A stretch of DNA of 9,367 nucleotides from Gammaproteobacteria bacterium (GTDB taxonomy: Bacteria; Pseudomonadota; Gammaproteobacteria; UWMA-0217). The stretch's first letter is position 1, and each line of letters begins with the position of its first letter. The DNA is taken from NCBI GenBank assembly GCA_011330835.1, contig DRPO01000484.1, positions 1 to 9,367 on the forward strand, written 5' to 3'. The translations under genes and the position numbers were made by a program. Below, piece after piece: positions 1-7,970 of this stretch. The notes under the pieces are model-generated. The model searched no databases, had not been told where the DNA came from, and worked only from the letters and a program-made list of their open reading frames with translations.

Positions 1-30
1 CAACAAGAATCAGGGCAAGCGAACCCTGTC

Positions 31-66
31 CGCCATTCCCGCCCACCTCGCCATTCCCGCCCACCC
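31..66. repeat. 18-base tandem repeat, two units
   Basis: CGCCATTCCCGCCCACC occurs at 31-47 and again at 49-65, giving an 18-base period that differs only at the last base of each unit. A third, degenerate unit begins at 67 (CGTCATTCCCGCG) and is the start of the palindromic repeat at 68. The tandem array therefore looks like duplication of the repeat's head end. Confidence 0.75.
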
Positions 67-67
67 C

Positions 68-142
68 GTCATTCCCGCGAAAGCGGGAATCCAGCGCCTC
101 GTTCTGGATTCCGGGTCTTCGCTCCACTCAGCCCGGAATGAC
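68..142. repeat. Composite palindromic intergenic repeat (GTCATTCC...GGAATGAC)
   Basis: The left arm (68-94) starts GTCATTCCCGCG and contains a CCCGC-GAAA-GCGGG hairpin. The right arm (104-142) starts CTGGATTCCGGG and ends CCCGGAATGAC. The two arms are inverted relative to each other, so the unit begins GTCATTCC and ends GGAATGAC. Related copies lie at 7768-7794, 8241-8267 and 8307-8333. This is a well-known type of dispersed short repeat in proteobacteria. No transposase or RAYT gene is in the window. Confidence 0.85.
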
Positions 143-404
143 GGACGGGGGCGATGTCGGGCTCGGCCCGACGAGCCGTCAGGCTCTTCCTCCCCCTTCG
201 CCCGCCCCGCCTCGCCAGTGCGCCGACTCGGGCAATCGGTCGACTTTATATGCGCTCACCCTGCAATAAGAGACTGATTTTCCGGATATGTCACTTGAAT
301 GACAGAACGCCCGCCCGCTCCCCCCCTATGCTTCCCGTCAGCATCGGGTTGGCGTGAAAACGCGCCGCCCGAACGCCAAACCGCATGAAATGGAGGCCCG
401 AACA

Positions 405-935
405 ATGACCGATGTAGCAACCGAAATGAACGCGATCCTTGGAAAACTGGCTCCGGTGGTTCTGCCGCCGGCGGAGTACCCGCCCTCGGCGATCGTGCGC
501 GACACGCCGCGCGAAGAACTGCTGGACCGCATTCGCAACAACGCCAGCAAGATCGACATGACGTTGACCGACGATCACTGGGACGTGATCAACTTTGTTC
601 TGGATTTCTATGTTCACTGTTGTGAAGCGGACGACCCCGGTTATGTCAGCCAGCAGGTCTACTGGAAATACGTGGATTGCAGCTACGACGAGAACTGCGA
701 GAACCCGCTGGATCAGATCGACGAGAAAGACTGCCCCTACGGCAAGCTCAGCGCGACGGAAGCGACCAATGGCTACCGCGTCTATCGGATCCTGCTCAAG
801 GCTTTCGCCGACAAGGGCGGCAAGAAGCATCTGTACCGGCTGTTTCCGCTGGGGCCGTTGTTCACGATCCACCTGCTGGCTCAGTTGCCGCGTCTGCGTC
901 ACGACGTCGACCCCCATTTCGGCACGGCCTATTAA
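405..935 (+). CDS. DsrC/TusE-family-like protein lacking the redox cysteines
   Basis: I place this 176-residue cytoplasmic protein in the DsrC/TusE sulfur-relay fold. Residues 55-70 (TDDHWDVINFVLDFYV) match the family's 'D-E/D-H-W-x-VI-x-F-L' helix. Residues 139-151 (GKKHLYRLFPLGP) match the diagnostic K-x-LY-x-LFP-x-GP segment. Family members use one or two C-terminal cysteines to carry sulfur. Here the inner position is His156 and the end (HFGTAY) has no Cys. About 40 extra residues (72-120) split the fold and carry Cys72, Cys73, Cys92, Cys98 and Cys110. The start at 405 has GGAGG eight bases upstream (392-396); an upstream GTG at 354 has no such site. dnaK follows 21 bases after the stop, so the two are probably co-transcribed. 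A sulfur-carrier role seems unlikely. A regulatory or metal/redox-sensing role is inference only. Confidence 0.78.
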   Translation: MTDVATEMNAILGKLAPVVLPPAEYPPSAIVRDTPREELLDRIRNNASKIDMTLTDDHWDVINFVLDFYVHCCEADDPGYVSQQVYWKYVDCSYDENCENPLDQIDEKDCPYGKLSATEATNGYRVYRILLKAFADKGGKKHLYRLFPLGPLFTIHLLAQLPRLRHDVDPHFGTAY

Positions 936-956
936 TTTCAAGAGAGGTAAAAGAAC

Positions 957-2873
<1,917 letters not shown>

Positions 2874-2892
2874 CGGCCGTCTGAAAAGCCCC

Positions 2893-2925
2893 GGACGCGG
2901 GGAGTTCTTTCCCGCGTCCATTTTT
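2893..2925 (+). terminator. Rho-independent terminator after dnaK
   Basis: A perfect 9-bp stem (GGACGCGGG at 2893-2901 with CCCGCGTCC at 2911-2919) and a 9-base loop are followed by A and five Ts, with a longer T-rich run just beyond (2931-2944). It separates the dsrC-like/dnaK transcript from yfdX. Confidence 0.9.
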
Positions 2926-2973
2926 CAAACTTTTTTATTTTTTTAACTGAATATTGAATCAGGAGATACTGCC
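2926..2973 (+). promoter_or_regulatory. AT-rich leader with RBS for the YfdX-family gene
   Basis: Between the dnaK terminator and the ATG at 2974 is a strikingly AT-rich stretch (2921-2959) in otherwise GC-rich DNA, followed by a good ribosome binding site, AGGAGA (2961-2966), seven bases before the start. A promoter is likely because the terminator lies just upstream, but I cannot assign clean -35 and -10 boxes. The AT-richness could also serve as an UP element or a nucleoid-protein target. Confidence 0.5.
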
Positions 2974-3915
2974 ATGCGTGTAAAGAAAACCATTAGTGCA
3001 TTGATTATTACTGGACTGGCGACCGCCAGCCCGGCATTGCTGGCCGACACCGCCAAAACCGCCGACGCCAAGCCGGCGACCAGCCAACTACAACCGCTCC
3101 CGAAGGATCAGAAATCGGCTTCCGACAAGGCGATCGCCGATACCCGCGCGGAACAGGGAAAAAAGCTGGAAATCATCAACCAGAGCGTGTTCGAGGCTTT
3201 CGAAAAGATCAAGGAAGCCACCAAACTGCTCGACCAGGACAAGACAAAGGAAGCCATTGACGCGTTGCAGGCCGCGACCGGCAAGTTCGACACCGCCCTG
3301 GCGGCGGAACCCGGTCTTGGAATGGTTCCCATCGACTCCGGCGTGGCCGTCAGCGAATTGCTGAACAAGCCCGAGGATGTGGAAAAAGCCATCGACAACG
3401 CGATCAATCTGCTCAAGAAGCACAAGGTCCAACTGGCGCGGGAAGTGCTGTCGCCGCTGAAAGACGAGATGGTGACCGCGACGGTCTATCTGCCCATGGC
3501 GACCTACCCGGCGGCCATCAAGGAAGCCACGAAACTGCTGATCGACGGCAAGAAACAGGAGGCGATCGCGGTGATGAACGAGGCCCTGTCCACGCTGGTC
3601 ACTCGCGCCTCGGTCGTGCCGCTGGGACTGATCCGCGCCCAGGCCTTGCTGGTCGAAGCGTCGAAAATGGACAAGGAAAAGGACAAGGACAAGATCCGCG
3701 ACTACCTGAAGTCGGCGCGTGAGCAACTCAAGCTGGCCGCCCTGCTGGGATATACGGACAAACACGCCGACGAATACAAGGACATCGACGCCCAGATCGC
3801 GGCGATCCAGAAGGAAATCTCCGGCGAGAACAAGGTCGAGAAGCTCTATGACAAGGTCAAGGGCGCGTTCCGCAAACTGGTTGGCGAAGAGAAAAGCGCC
3901 ACCACGGAGAAATAA
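2974..3915 (+). CDS. Exported YfdX-family protein
   Basis: This 313-residue protein has a Sec signal peptide (MRVKK, hydrophobic core 8-20, likely cleavage after ALLA24), so it is probably periplasmic. The mature part is Lys/Glu/Ala-rich and helical. The YfdX pattern is visible in 'MVPIDSGVAVSELL' (117-130), the 'A..LLKKHKVQLAREVLSPL' helices (142-162) and a second 'EA..LL..GK..EA' hairpin. KEATKLL occurs twice (80-86 and 183-189), and the underlying DNA matches at 19 of 20 bases (3211-3230 and 3520-3539), suggesting internal duplication. E. coli YfdX belongs to the EvgA acid-resistance regulon, and YfdX proteins also occur in heat-resistance islands; the biochemical role is unsettled. This protein is longer than E. 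coli YfdX (about 210 residues). The location beside dnaK fits an envelope stress role. Confidence 0.87.
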   Translation: MRVKKTISALIITGLATASPALLADTAKTADAKPATSQLQPLPKDQKSASDKAIADTRAEQGKKLEIINQSVFEAFEKIKEATKLLDQDKTKEAIDALQAATGKFDTALAAEPGLGMVPIDSGVAVSELLNKPEDVEKAIDNAINLLKKHKVQLAREVLSPLKDEMVTATVYLPMATYPAAIKEATKLLIDGKKQEAIAVMNEALSTLVTRASVVPLGLIRAQALLVEASKMDKEKDKDKIRDYLKSAREQLKLAALLGYTDKHADEYKDIDAQIAAIQKEISGENKVEKLYDKVKGAFRKLVGEEKSATTEK

Positions 3916-3934
3916 GCAGGACGACTGGCGAGTC

Positions 3935-3975
3935 CGCGAACCTCGCAACCCCGTCTGGACGGGGTGTGGTTCGCG
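3935..3975 (+). other. Two-tier hairpin between yfdX-family and RaiA-sigma genes
   Basis: The outer stem is CGCGAACC (3935-3942) with GGTTCGCG (3968-3975), 8 bp and perfect. The inner stem is CCCCGTC (3949-3955) with GACGGGG (3958-3964), 7 bp. They are separated by an asymmetric internal loop (6 and 3 bases). There is no T run after it, so it is not a standard intrinsic terminator. It could stabilise the 3' end of the yfdX transcript, mark RNA processing, or act in the leader of the next gene, whose ATG is 41 bases downstream. Confidence 0.7.
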
Positions 3976-4016
3976 CCTCACCGGCAAACCCGCCAACCGA
4001 TACTGTACAGACAATC

Positions 4017-5072
4017 ATGAAAATCGAACTCACCCAACGCAATATCAGCCGCGACGCCTGGGAATCCACCCATCGCTACATCCGTCAACTCGCGGAACGG
4101 CATCTGCAACCCCACGTCGCCGCGTTCAAGACCTCCGAGCTGCGGTTGCACGTCACCGTGGAACATGAAAAAACCGACTACCGCGTGGCGATGCGCCTGC
4201 ATTTGCCGCCCAGGAAAATGCTGGTTGCGCACGCCTCGGATGAAAACATACGCAGCGCGCTGCAAAAAGCCATCGAGGAACTGTCCCGACAGGCGGAGCG
4301 GCATCATGCCCATATCAGCGGGCGCGAGCGCTGGAAGCGCAAGCAGCGTCGCCGCAAGCTTCGCGAACTGGAAGCCCGAATCGGGAAAATGGCCGCGCCC
4401 GTCGACGCCGCGGAGGCGTCGCTGGCGGAATTGTTGCCAAGACTCGAGTCCTGGCTGCGCCACGAAATGACCTACCTGCGCGCCAACGGCGACCTGCTGG
4501 AGGACTATCCCACCCTGGGCGAAGTGCGTGATGAGGTCTTTCTGGCGGTCAAGTCGCGCTGGGATGAACTCGAACACACGGAAGAAGCCGTCTATTGCGC
4601 CATGCTTCAGGCGGCCGGCGAGGCGCTGGCGCGCGAAGTGGCCAACAACCACTCGCGGGAAGACGAGCTCTCACTGGAGGAATCGCCGCCGAAAGACGCC
4701 GAAACCCAGGCCGAGGAAATGGTCGGCGAGGAACGTCAGGAGTTCTATCAGCCCGATGAGGTTCTCCACATCGAGGACCTGACGCCGACCCCCGAGTCAT
4801 CGGGACAGGATCTGACGGAGGAAGAACGCGCCGTCAGCCTCGCGTACCAACTGATGGGCTGGATGCCGATCCGCTGGCGCCAGATCATCACGCTCCGCTA
4901 CCGGGAATCCCTGACGCCCGAACAGATCGCCCAACAGGTCTTCAGGACCGATGTCGCGGACATCGAACAAACGCTGGACCGGGCCGGGCAATTTCTCGTC
5001 GAGCACCTTCGGGAAGAAGGCCTGGAGTCCCACGCGGACCTGGAGAAACTGCTGGGCAAGCGGCGCGGGTAA
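4017..5072 (+). CDS. RaiA/HPF-like domain fused to a sigma-70-like region 2/region 4 module
   Basis: This 351-residue protein has two unrelated parts. Residues 1-105 resemble ribosome-hibernation factors (RaiA/HPF): MKIELTQRNI start, a helix, an 'LRLHVTVEHEKTDYRVAMRLHLPP' strand pair, then a 'A..DENIRSALQKAIEELSRQ' helix. A very basic stretch follows (102-118). Residues 132-212 resemble sigma region 2 (LLPRLESWLRHEM, then DEVFLAVKSRWDE at 172-184). An acidic linker (213-270) leads to a region-4-like helix-turn-helix (271-330: 'MPIRWRQIITLRYRESLTPEQIAQQVF'). Known RaiA/HPF proteins dimerise or inactivate ribosomes in stress; known ECF sigma factors direct RNA polymerase to stress promoters. 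I start at the ATG at 4017 because the RaiA strand begins there; no clear Shine-Dalgarno precedes it. An upstream GTG (3966) would add 17 unconserved-looking residues. Joint translation/transcription control is inference. Confidence 0.75.
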   Translation: MKIELTQRNISRDAWESTHRYIRQLAERHLQPHVAAFKTSELRLHVTVEHEKTDYRVAMRLHLPPRKMLVAHASDENIRSALQKAIEELSRQAERHHAHISGRERWKRKQRRRKLRELEARIGKMAAPVDAAEASLAELLPRLESWLRHEMTYLRANGDLLEDYPTLGEVRDEVFLAVKSRWDELEHTEEAVYCAMLQAAGEALAREVANNHSREDELSLEESPPKDAETQAEEMVGEERQEFYQPDEVLHIEDLTPTPESSGQDLTEEERAVSLAYQLMGWMPIRWRQIITLRYRESLTPEQIAQQVFRTDVADIEQTLDRAGQFLVEHLREEGLESHADLEKLLGKRRG

Positions 5073-5088
5073 TCGCCCACGGGTGGCG

Positions 5089-5643
5089 TTACTGGATATC
5101 CAGCTTCGCCAGTTCTTCGAGAATGGAATTGAGCAGCGATCGTCCCTGCGCGCCCATGCCCTGGGCCAGCTTGTCGATATCGCGCTCGCCATCGACCAGG
5201 CGTTTCATCATGCCACCAAGCCGGGCGAAGTCGCCGCCGGCGGCGACCATTTGCTCCGCCATGCCCGCCAGCATGCGCAGCGCCTGGGGCTGTCCCGCGC
5301 GGGCGCCGTGAATCAGCGCGGCGAGCCCCGGCGCGGCGACGCTGGCGTCCGCCTGGGCCGCCGGATCGGGCAGCGTCGCCGGATCCTGTATCCCGCGCAA
5401 CACGGCGCGTACGATGGTTTGATCCTCCTCGTCCAGCCCCTGAAGCACGGCGCTCGAACGATCCCCGGCGATGATCTTGCGCAGCGCGGCCACCAGCGCC
5501 GTCCAGCCGTTTTGGGCCGACACATTCAGAGCCTGTTCGAACTCGGGCGAGATCAGGCCAGACTGCGCCGCCTGGACGCTGGCGACAATCAGCGTGGCGT
5601 GCGTCTGGACGATTTGTTGTTCCGCATCGGGCAGTTTTTTCAT
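5089..5643 (-). CDS. Helical protein of unknown function
   Basis: I do not recognise this 184-residue protein. It has no signal peptide or membrane segment, is rich in Ala, Gly, Leu and Gln, and appears almost entirely alpha-helical. It has three parts: an N-terminal helical half (1-60), a 'LDEEDQTIVRAVLRGIQDPATLPDP' stretch (70-94), and a second helical half with the Gly/Met-rich 'GMAEQMVAAGGDFARLGGMMKRLVDG' segment (126-151). Coding use matches its neighbours, and no better frame exists on the other strand. It converges on the RaiA-sigma gene with a 16-base gap (5073-5088). Its start (ATG at 5641-5643) has only a weak upstream purine stretch. Cytoplasmic location is inferred. Confidence 0.7.
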   Translation of the reverse strand: MKKLPDAEQQIVQTHATLIVASVQAAQSGLISPEFEQALNVSAQNGWTALVAALRKIIAGDRSSAVLQGLDEEDQTIVRAVLRGIQDPATLPDPAAQADASVAAPGLAALIHGARAGQPQALRMLAGMAEQMVAAGGDFARLGGMMKRLVDGERDIDKLAQGMGAQGRSLLNSILEELAKLDIQ

Positions 5644-5822
5644 GGTATCGTGAGCCTACCGCAACGCTTCCGCTCCCGCCACATGAAGCACTTTCGCTCT
5701 TCCTTTTGCAGCGCCCTGCTCTGCTTCAGGAAGCCTTCCACTGCTTGCAAGTCGGCAAGAATGACATTGCTGACGCTTGGCTCGGGCGGGCCGGAGGACG
5801 CGCGAAACAAACCGACGACTGA

Positions 5823-6569
5823 TCAGGAAGTTCTACCGAGGCCCGCTGCGATTCGCCAACGACCTCGACCGCTTCGAAGCCGGATCAACAGCGCCAGTCC
5901 AAGCAACCCCCATGCCGATAGGCCGCCCGTACCATAGACAGCGTAACCCAGACCCGAAACCGACCCGCTGAATTCATCCCGGTTGGCGCTTTCCAGCGGC
6001 GCCGCCCGCAAGGCGCGATCCTCATACGGCCCGTAACTGAGCAGCCACTGCCCCGAAAAATCGTCGAAAACCTCGATCAGCACATCGTAGTAGCCGCTGG
6101 GATAGCCCGTTCTCAAACGGCTCTCGATGGCATACGCCAGCGGGGCGTCATTGGTGAGCGCGAGTTTTCGGGTCGTCGCGAACAGGTTCCAGGGTCCGCC
6201 TTCAAAACTGACAAAAACCCTGGCGAAAACATCGGCCCGGGGCAACCGGGATCGCAGGCTGAAATCCAACCGCACAAACTGAAAAAACCCATCATGATCG
6301 AAATCATCCTCCAGGCTCAACCCGACCCGGCTGATGATGACATCGCCCTCGCAGGGACAGCGGCGCCGCGCCGCGCGCGGAACGCCCGACTCCCGCCGAA
6401 AGCCCTGGGTCGCCAGCAACCGATGATCGACCCACCGAAAATCAGGCTGACCGGCAAGCCGCCGCGCGGCGGCTGGATAATCGCGCGTCAGGTTCGAACG
6501 CGCTTCATCAATGCCGGCCCAAGCCGGCGCCAACCAGAGCAATAGAAGAAACCCTGCCGCACAACGCAT
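5823..6569 (-). CDS. Secreted, anchored 'choice-of-anchor H'-like protein
   Basis: This 248-residue protein has an N-terminal signal peptide (MRCAAGFLLLLWLAPAWA, cleavage after A18). Its core contains DDFDHDGFFQ (88-97), a D-x-D-x-D-G loop that may bind calcium. The core continues as beta strands with 'ADVFARVFVSFEGGPWNLFATT' and 'GYPSGYYDVLIEVFDD' (155-170), then 'SYGPYEDRALRAAPLE'. This succession matches choice-of-anchor H proteins of Gammaproteobacteria. A C-terminal 'GTGGLSAW' followed by a hydrophobic helix (219-229) and Arg residues resembles a GlyGly-CTERM sorting signal processed by rhombosortase, although here about 15 residues (GRGRWRIAAGLGRTS) extend past the arginines. I chose the ATG at 6569 because it puts the signal peptide at the N terminus; a GTG at 6665 would bury it. 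Function beyond surface location is unknown. Confidence 0.75.
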   Translation of the reverse strand: MRCAAGFLLLLWLAPAWAGIDEARSNLTRDYPAAARRLAGQPDFRWVDHRLLATQGFRRESGVPRAARRRCPCEGDVIISRVGLSLEDDFDHDGFFQFVRLDFSLRSRLPRADVFARVFVSFEGGPWNLFATTRKLALTNDAPLAYAIESRLRTGYPSGYYDVLIEVFDDFSGQWLLSYGPYEDRALRAAPLESANRDEFSGSVSGLGYAVYGTGGLSAWGLLGLALLIRLRSGRGRWRIAAGLGRTS

Positions 6570-6726
6570 GCCGTCACACCCAAACACTTGTTGGTATAGG
6601 CTGGCATTGAAGCCCACGGGCCATGAATCGACGCTGAACCCGCATCGGAAACGAAAAAACGCCACGTCATGTGAACATTTGAGAATCGCTCCTGTCTGAT
6701 ACTCCGGAAACCGTCAACGCATTCTC
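6570..6726. promoter_or_regulatory. Divergent intergenic region
   Basis: These 157 bases separate divergent starts of the anchored surface protein (minus) and the acyltransferase (plus), so promoters for both should lie here. It is less GC-rich than the genes. TATACC on the minus strand (around 6593-6598) and GATACT on the plus strand (6698-6703) are possible -10 boxes, but neither has a good -35 box at standard spacing. Confidence 0.4.
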
Positions 6727-7668
6727 ATGATCTGGACCAAAAAGCCGATCGGGCTATCCTACCGGGTGGGTTTCAAACAACTCGCGCGCGTTCGGGTGAA
6801 CGGGATCGTCTGCCAGGCGCACATCTCGGCGCTGTCATCCCGCCACGCCGAAACCGCGCCCATTGAAGCCATGCGGGAGCGACGGGTGAACGCGGCGCAT
6901 TTTCCAAGCTGCCCCACCGCCGGCGCGTTGCCGGTTCTTCGCTGGACATCGGGCTGCTTTCGCTACGTCATCGCGACCTTTCCGCACTACATTACCGAAA
7001 TCCGGGGCAGTTTCGAGGACTATGCGATACGGACCTTCAGCTCGCGCCGCCGGAAGAAGTTCAGACGCCTGAAGCGGCGCTGGCAGGCGCATTGCGGGCA
7101 TGATATCGAGATACGCGAATACCGGAGCGAGTCGGAGATCGAGACCTTCCTGCCGCTGGCGGAACAAGTCTCGGTTCTCACCCGAATCCATCGACACATG
7201 GGGCGCGGCGTCGAGGTCGACAACGTTTATGGGCGACGCATTCGCGACGCGGCCAGCGAGGGCGTCGCGCGGGGCTACCTGCTGTTTTGCCGGGGAGAAC
7301 CTGTCGCCTACGACTATGCCGAACTGGATTCCGACGGCGTTCTCCGCGTTGAACTGGTGGGCTACGCGCCCGAATACGGCCAGTGGGAAGTGGGCACATT
7401 GCTCAACCTCGGACTGGTCGAACGCATCCACGGCGATCCTCGGGTCAAGGTGCTCGATTACTGTGAGGGCGAGGCGCAATACAAGGCGCGTTTCGCCACG
7501 CGACGATACGACGCCGCCGAGATTGTTTTTTTCCGGCCAACCCCCAGGAATCTTGCCGTGTTCGGCTCGCACCTCCTGCTGACCCAAAGCTATATGCTGA
7601 CGCGAAGCCTGCTGCTCAAAACCGGCACGATGGATATCGCGCGCCGGTTGGCGACGCGCGCATCCTGA
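6727..7668 (+). CDS. GNAT acyltransferase, BioF2-like (Acetyltransf_6 type)
   Basis: This 313-residue cytoplasmic protein has the double-GNAT look of BioF2-like/FemAB-related acyltransferases, which move an acyl or amino-acyl group to an amine or sugar and often sit in polysaccharide or envelope gene sets. Residues 90-118 (TEIRGSFEDYA...SSRRRKKFRRLKRRW) match the conserved 'F-x-x-Y-x-x-x-L-S-S-K/R-x-R-x-x-x-R-R' helix. Residues 181-225 ('ARGYLLFCRGEPVAYDYAE' through 'YGQWEVGTLL') form the second GNAT core. 'LDYCEGEAQYKARFATRRYD' (243-262) is the family's C-terminal signature. The start at 6727 lacks a clear Shine-Dalgarno. A later ATG (codon 49) would remove part of the first domain. The substrate cannot be read from sequence. 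It is divergent from a surface-anchored protein, which fits an envelope role. Confidence 0.8.
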   Translation: MIWTKKPIGLSYRVGFKQLARVRVNGIVCQAHISALSSRHAETAPIEAMRERRVNAAHFPSCPTAGALPVLRWTSGCFRYVIATFPHYITEIRGSFEDYAIRTFSSRRRKKFRRLKRRWQAHCGHDIEIREYRSESEIETFLPLAEQVSVLTRIHRHMGRGVEVDNVYGRRIRDAASEGVARGYLLFCRGEPVAYDYAELDSDGVLRVELVGYAPEYGQWEVGTLLNLGLVERIHGDPRVKVLDYCEGEAQYKARFATRRYDAAEIVFFRPTPRNLAVFGSHLLLTQSYMLTRSLLLKTGTMDIARRLATRAS

Positions 7669-7691
7669 GAGCGAGGCCGAGCCCCCCGCCC

Positions 7692-7714
7692 GGAGCGCCA
7701 GCATCCTTGCTGGC
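7692..7714. repeat. Short hairpin repeat, family B, copy 1
   Basis: GGAGCG is followed by a 7-bp stem, GCCAGCA/TGCTGGC, with a TCCT loop. A second copy at 9105-9127 matches at 20 of 23 positions, and one pair of differences is compensatory, keeping the stem. It lies just after the acyltransferase gene. Confidence 0.75.
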
Positions 7715-7767
7715 AAAACGACCAGGACATCGCTGCCGGAAGCCATTACGCCGCCAACATCGGGGAC

Positions 7768-7794
7768 GTCATCCCGGCGAACGCCGGTATCCAG
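7768..7794. repeat. Palindromic intergenic repeat, GTCATCCCGG type
   Basis: A 27-base copy starting GTCATCCCGGCGAACGCCGG and ending ATCCAG. It differs by one base from the copy at 8307-8333. It contains a CCGGCG-AA-CGCCGG palindrome. Confidence 0.85.
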
Positions 7795-7893
7795 ACCAGT
7801 ACCGGCGCCAACGCTGTTCAGCGAACCGACTTACCCGCATTTCTCTCTGAGATCGAAGCATTCTTGGGCGCGGGAAGTATATTTTGGCCCGAC

Positions 7894-7909
7894 CTGTCGG
7901 AAACGACAG
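7894..7909 (+). other. Perfect hairpin with GAAA tetraloop
   Basis: CTGTCG (7894-7899), GAAA (7900-7903) and CGACAG (7904-7909) form a 6-bp stem closed by a GNRA tetraloop, an unusually stable RNA hairpin. It sits 61 bases before the start of the small exported protein, so it may lie in that gene's leader. As DNA it is also a dyad that a regulator could bind. Confidence 0.55.
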
Positions 7910-7970
7910 TTATCGGATTCATCGAAGCGTATTACGATCCCGAAGGAACGATTAATCAACGAAGGACGCC

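Larger units (their letters stand above)
1..404. other. Gene-free upstream region with repeats and hairpins
   Basis: I see no convincing gene here. A 67-codon frame at 154-357 looks like chance GC-rich DNA: it is Arg/Pro-rich, has no ribosome binding site and has no recognisable domain. The region holds an 18-base tandem repeat (31-66), a composite palindromic repeat (68-142), overlapping GC-rich hairpins (156-186) and the leader of the DsrC-like gene. The leader is less GC-rich around 241-300 and probably contains the promoter for the dsrC-like/dnaK pair. Confidence 0.7.
7669..7970. other. Repeat-bearing intergenic region with a stop-free frame
   Basis: No gene with a start codon is visible. 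The region holds a hairpin repeat (7692-7714), one palindromic repeat (7768-7794), a GNRA-loop hairpin (7894-7909) and the ribosome binding site of the small gene. The acyltransferase reading frame stays open after its TGA (7666-7668) until TGA at 7987-7989, passing through the repeat as VIPANAGIQ. From about 7825 the frame reads like protein, but there is no ATG or GTG; the only in-frame alternative start I see is TTG at 7864. Confidence 0.6.

Noticed and set aside
31..142. CRISPR-like array
   Set aside because: The repeat units are contiguous with no unique spacers, and there are no cas genes.
154..357. 67-codon plus-strand frame
   Set aside because: Arg/Pro-rich chance frame in GC-rich DNA; no ribosome binding site and no domain.
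4003..4010. CTGTACAG as a possible LexA box
   Set aside because: A LexA site needs eight bases between CTG T and ACAG halves; here the halves are directly joined.
3088..4014. 308-codon minus-strand frame opposite the YfdX-family gene
   Set aside because: Antisense mirror of a gene with a clear signal peptide, ribosome binding site and family match.
5092..5103. 12-base perfect palindrome CTGGATATCCAG
   Set aside because: It is the coding end (Leu-Asp-Ile-Gln) of the minus-strand gene and has no repeat copy; probably chance.
4951..5937. 328-codon plus-strand frame
   Set aside because: It crosses the end of the RaiA-sigma gene out of frame, then runs antisense to the helical protein; no domain and no ribosome binding site.
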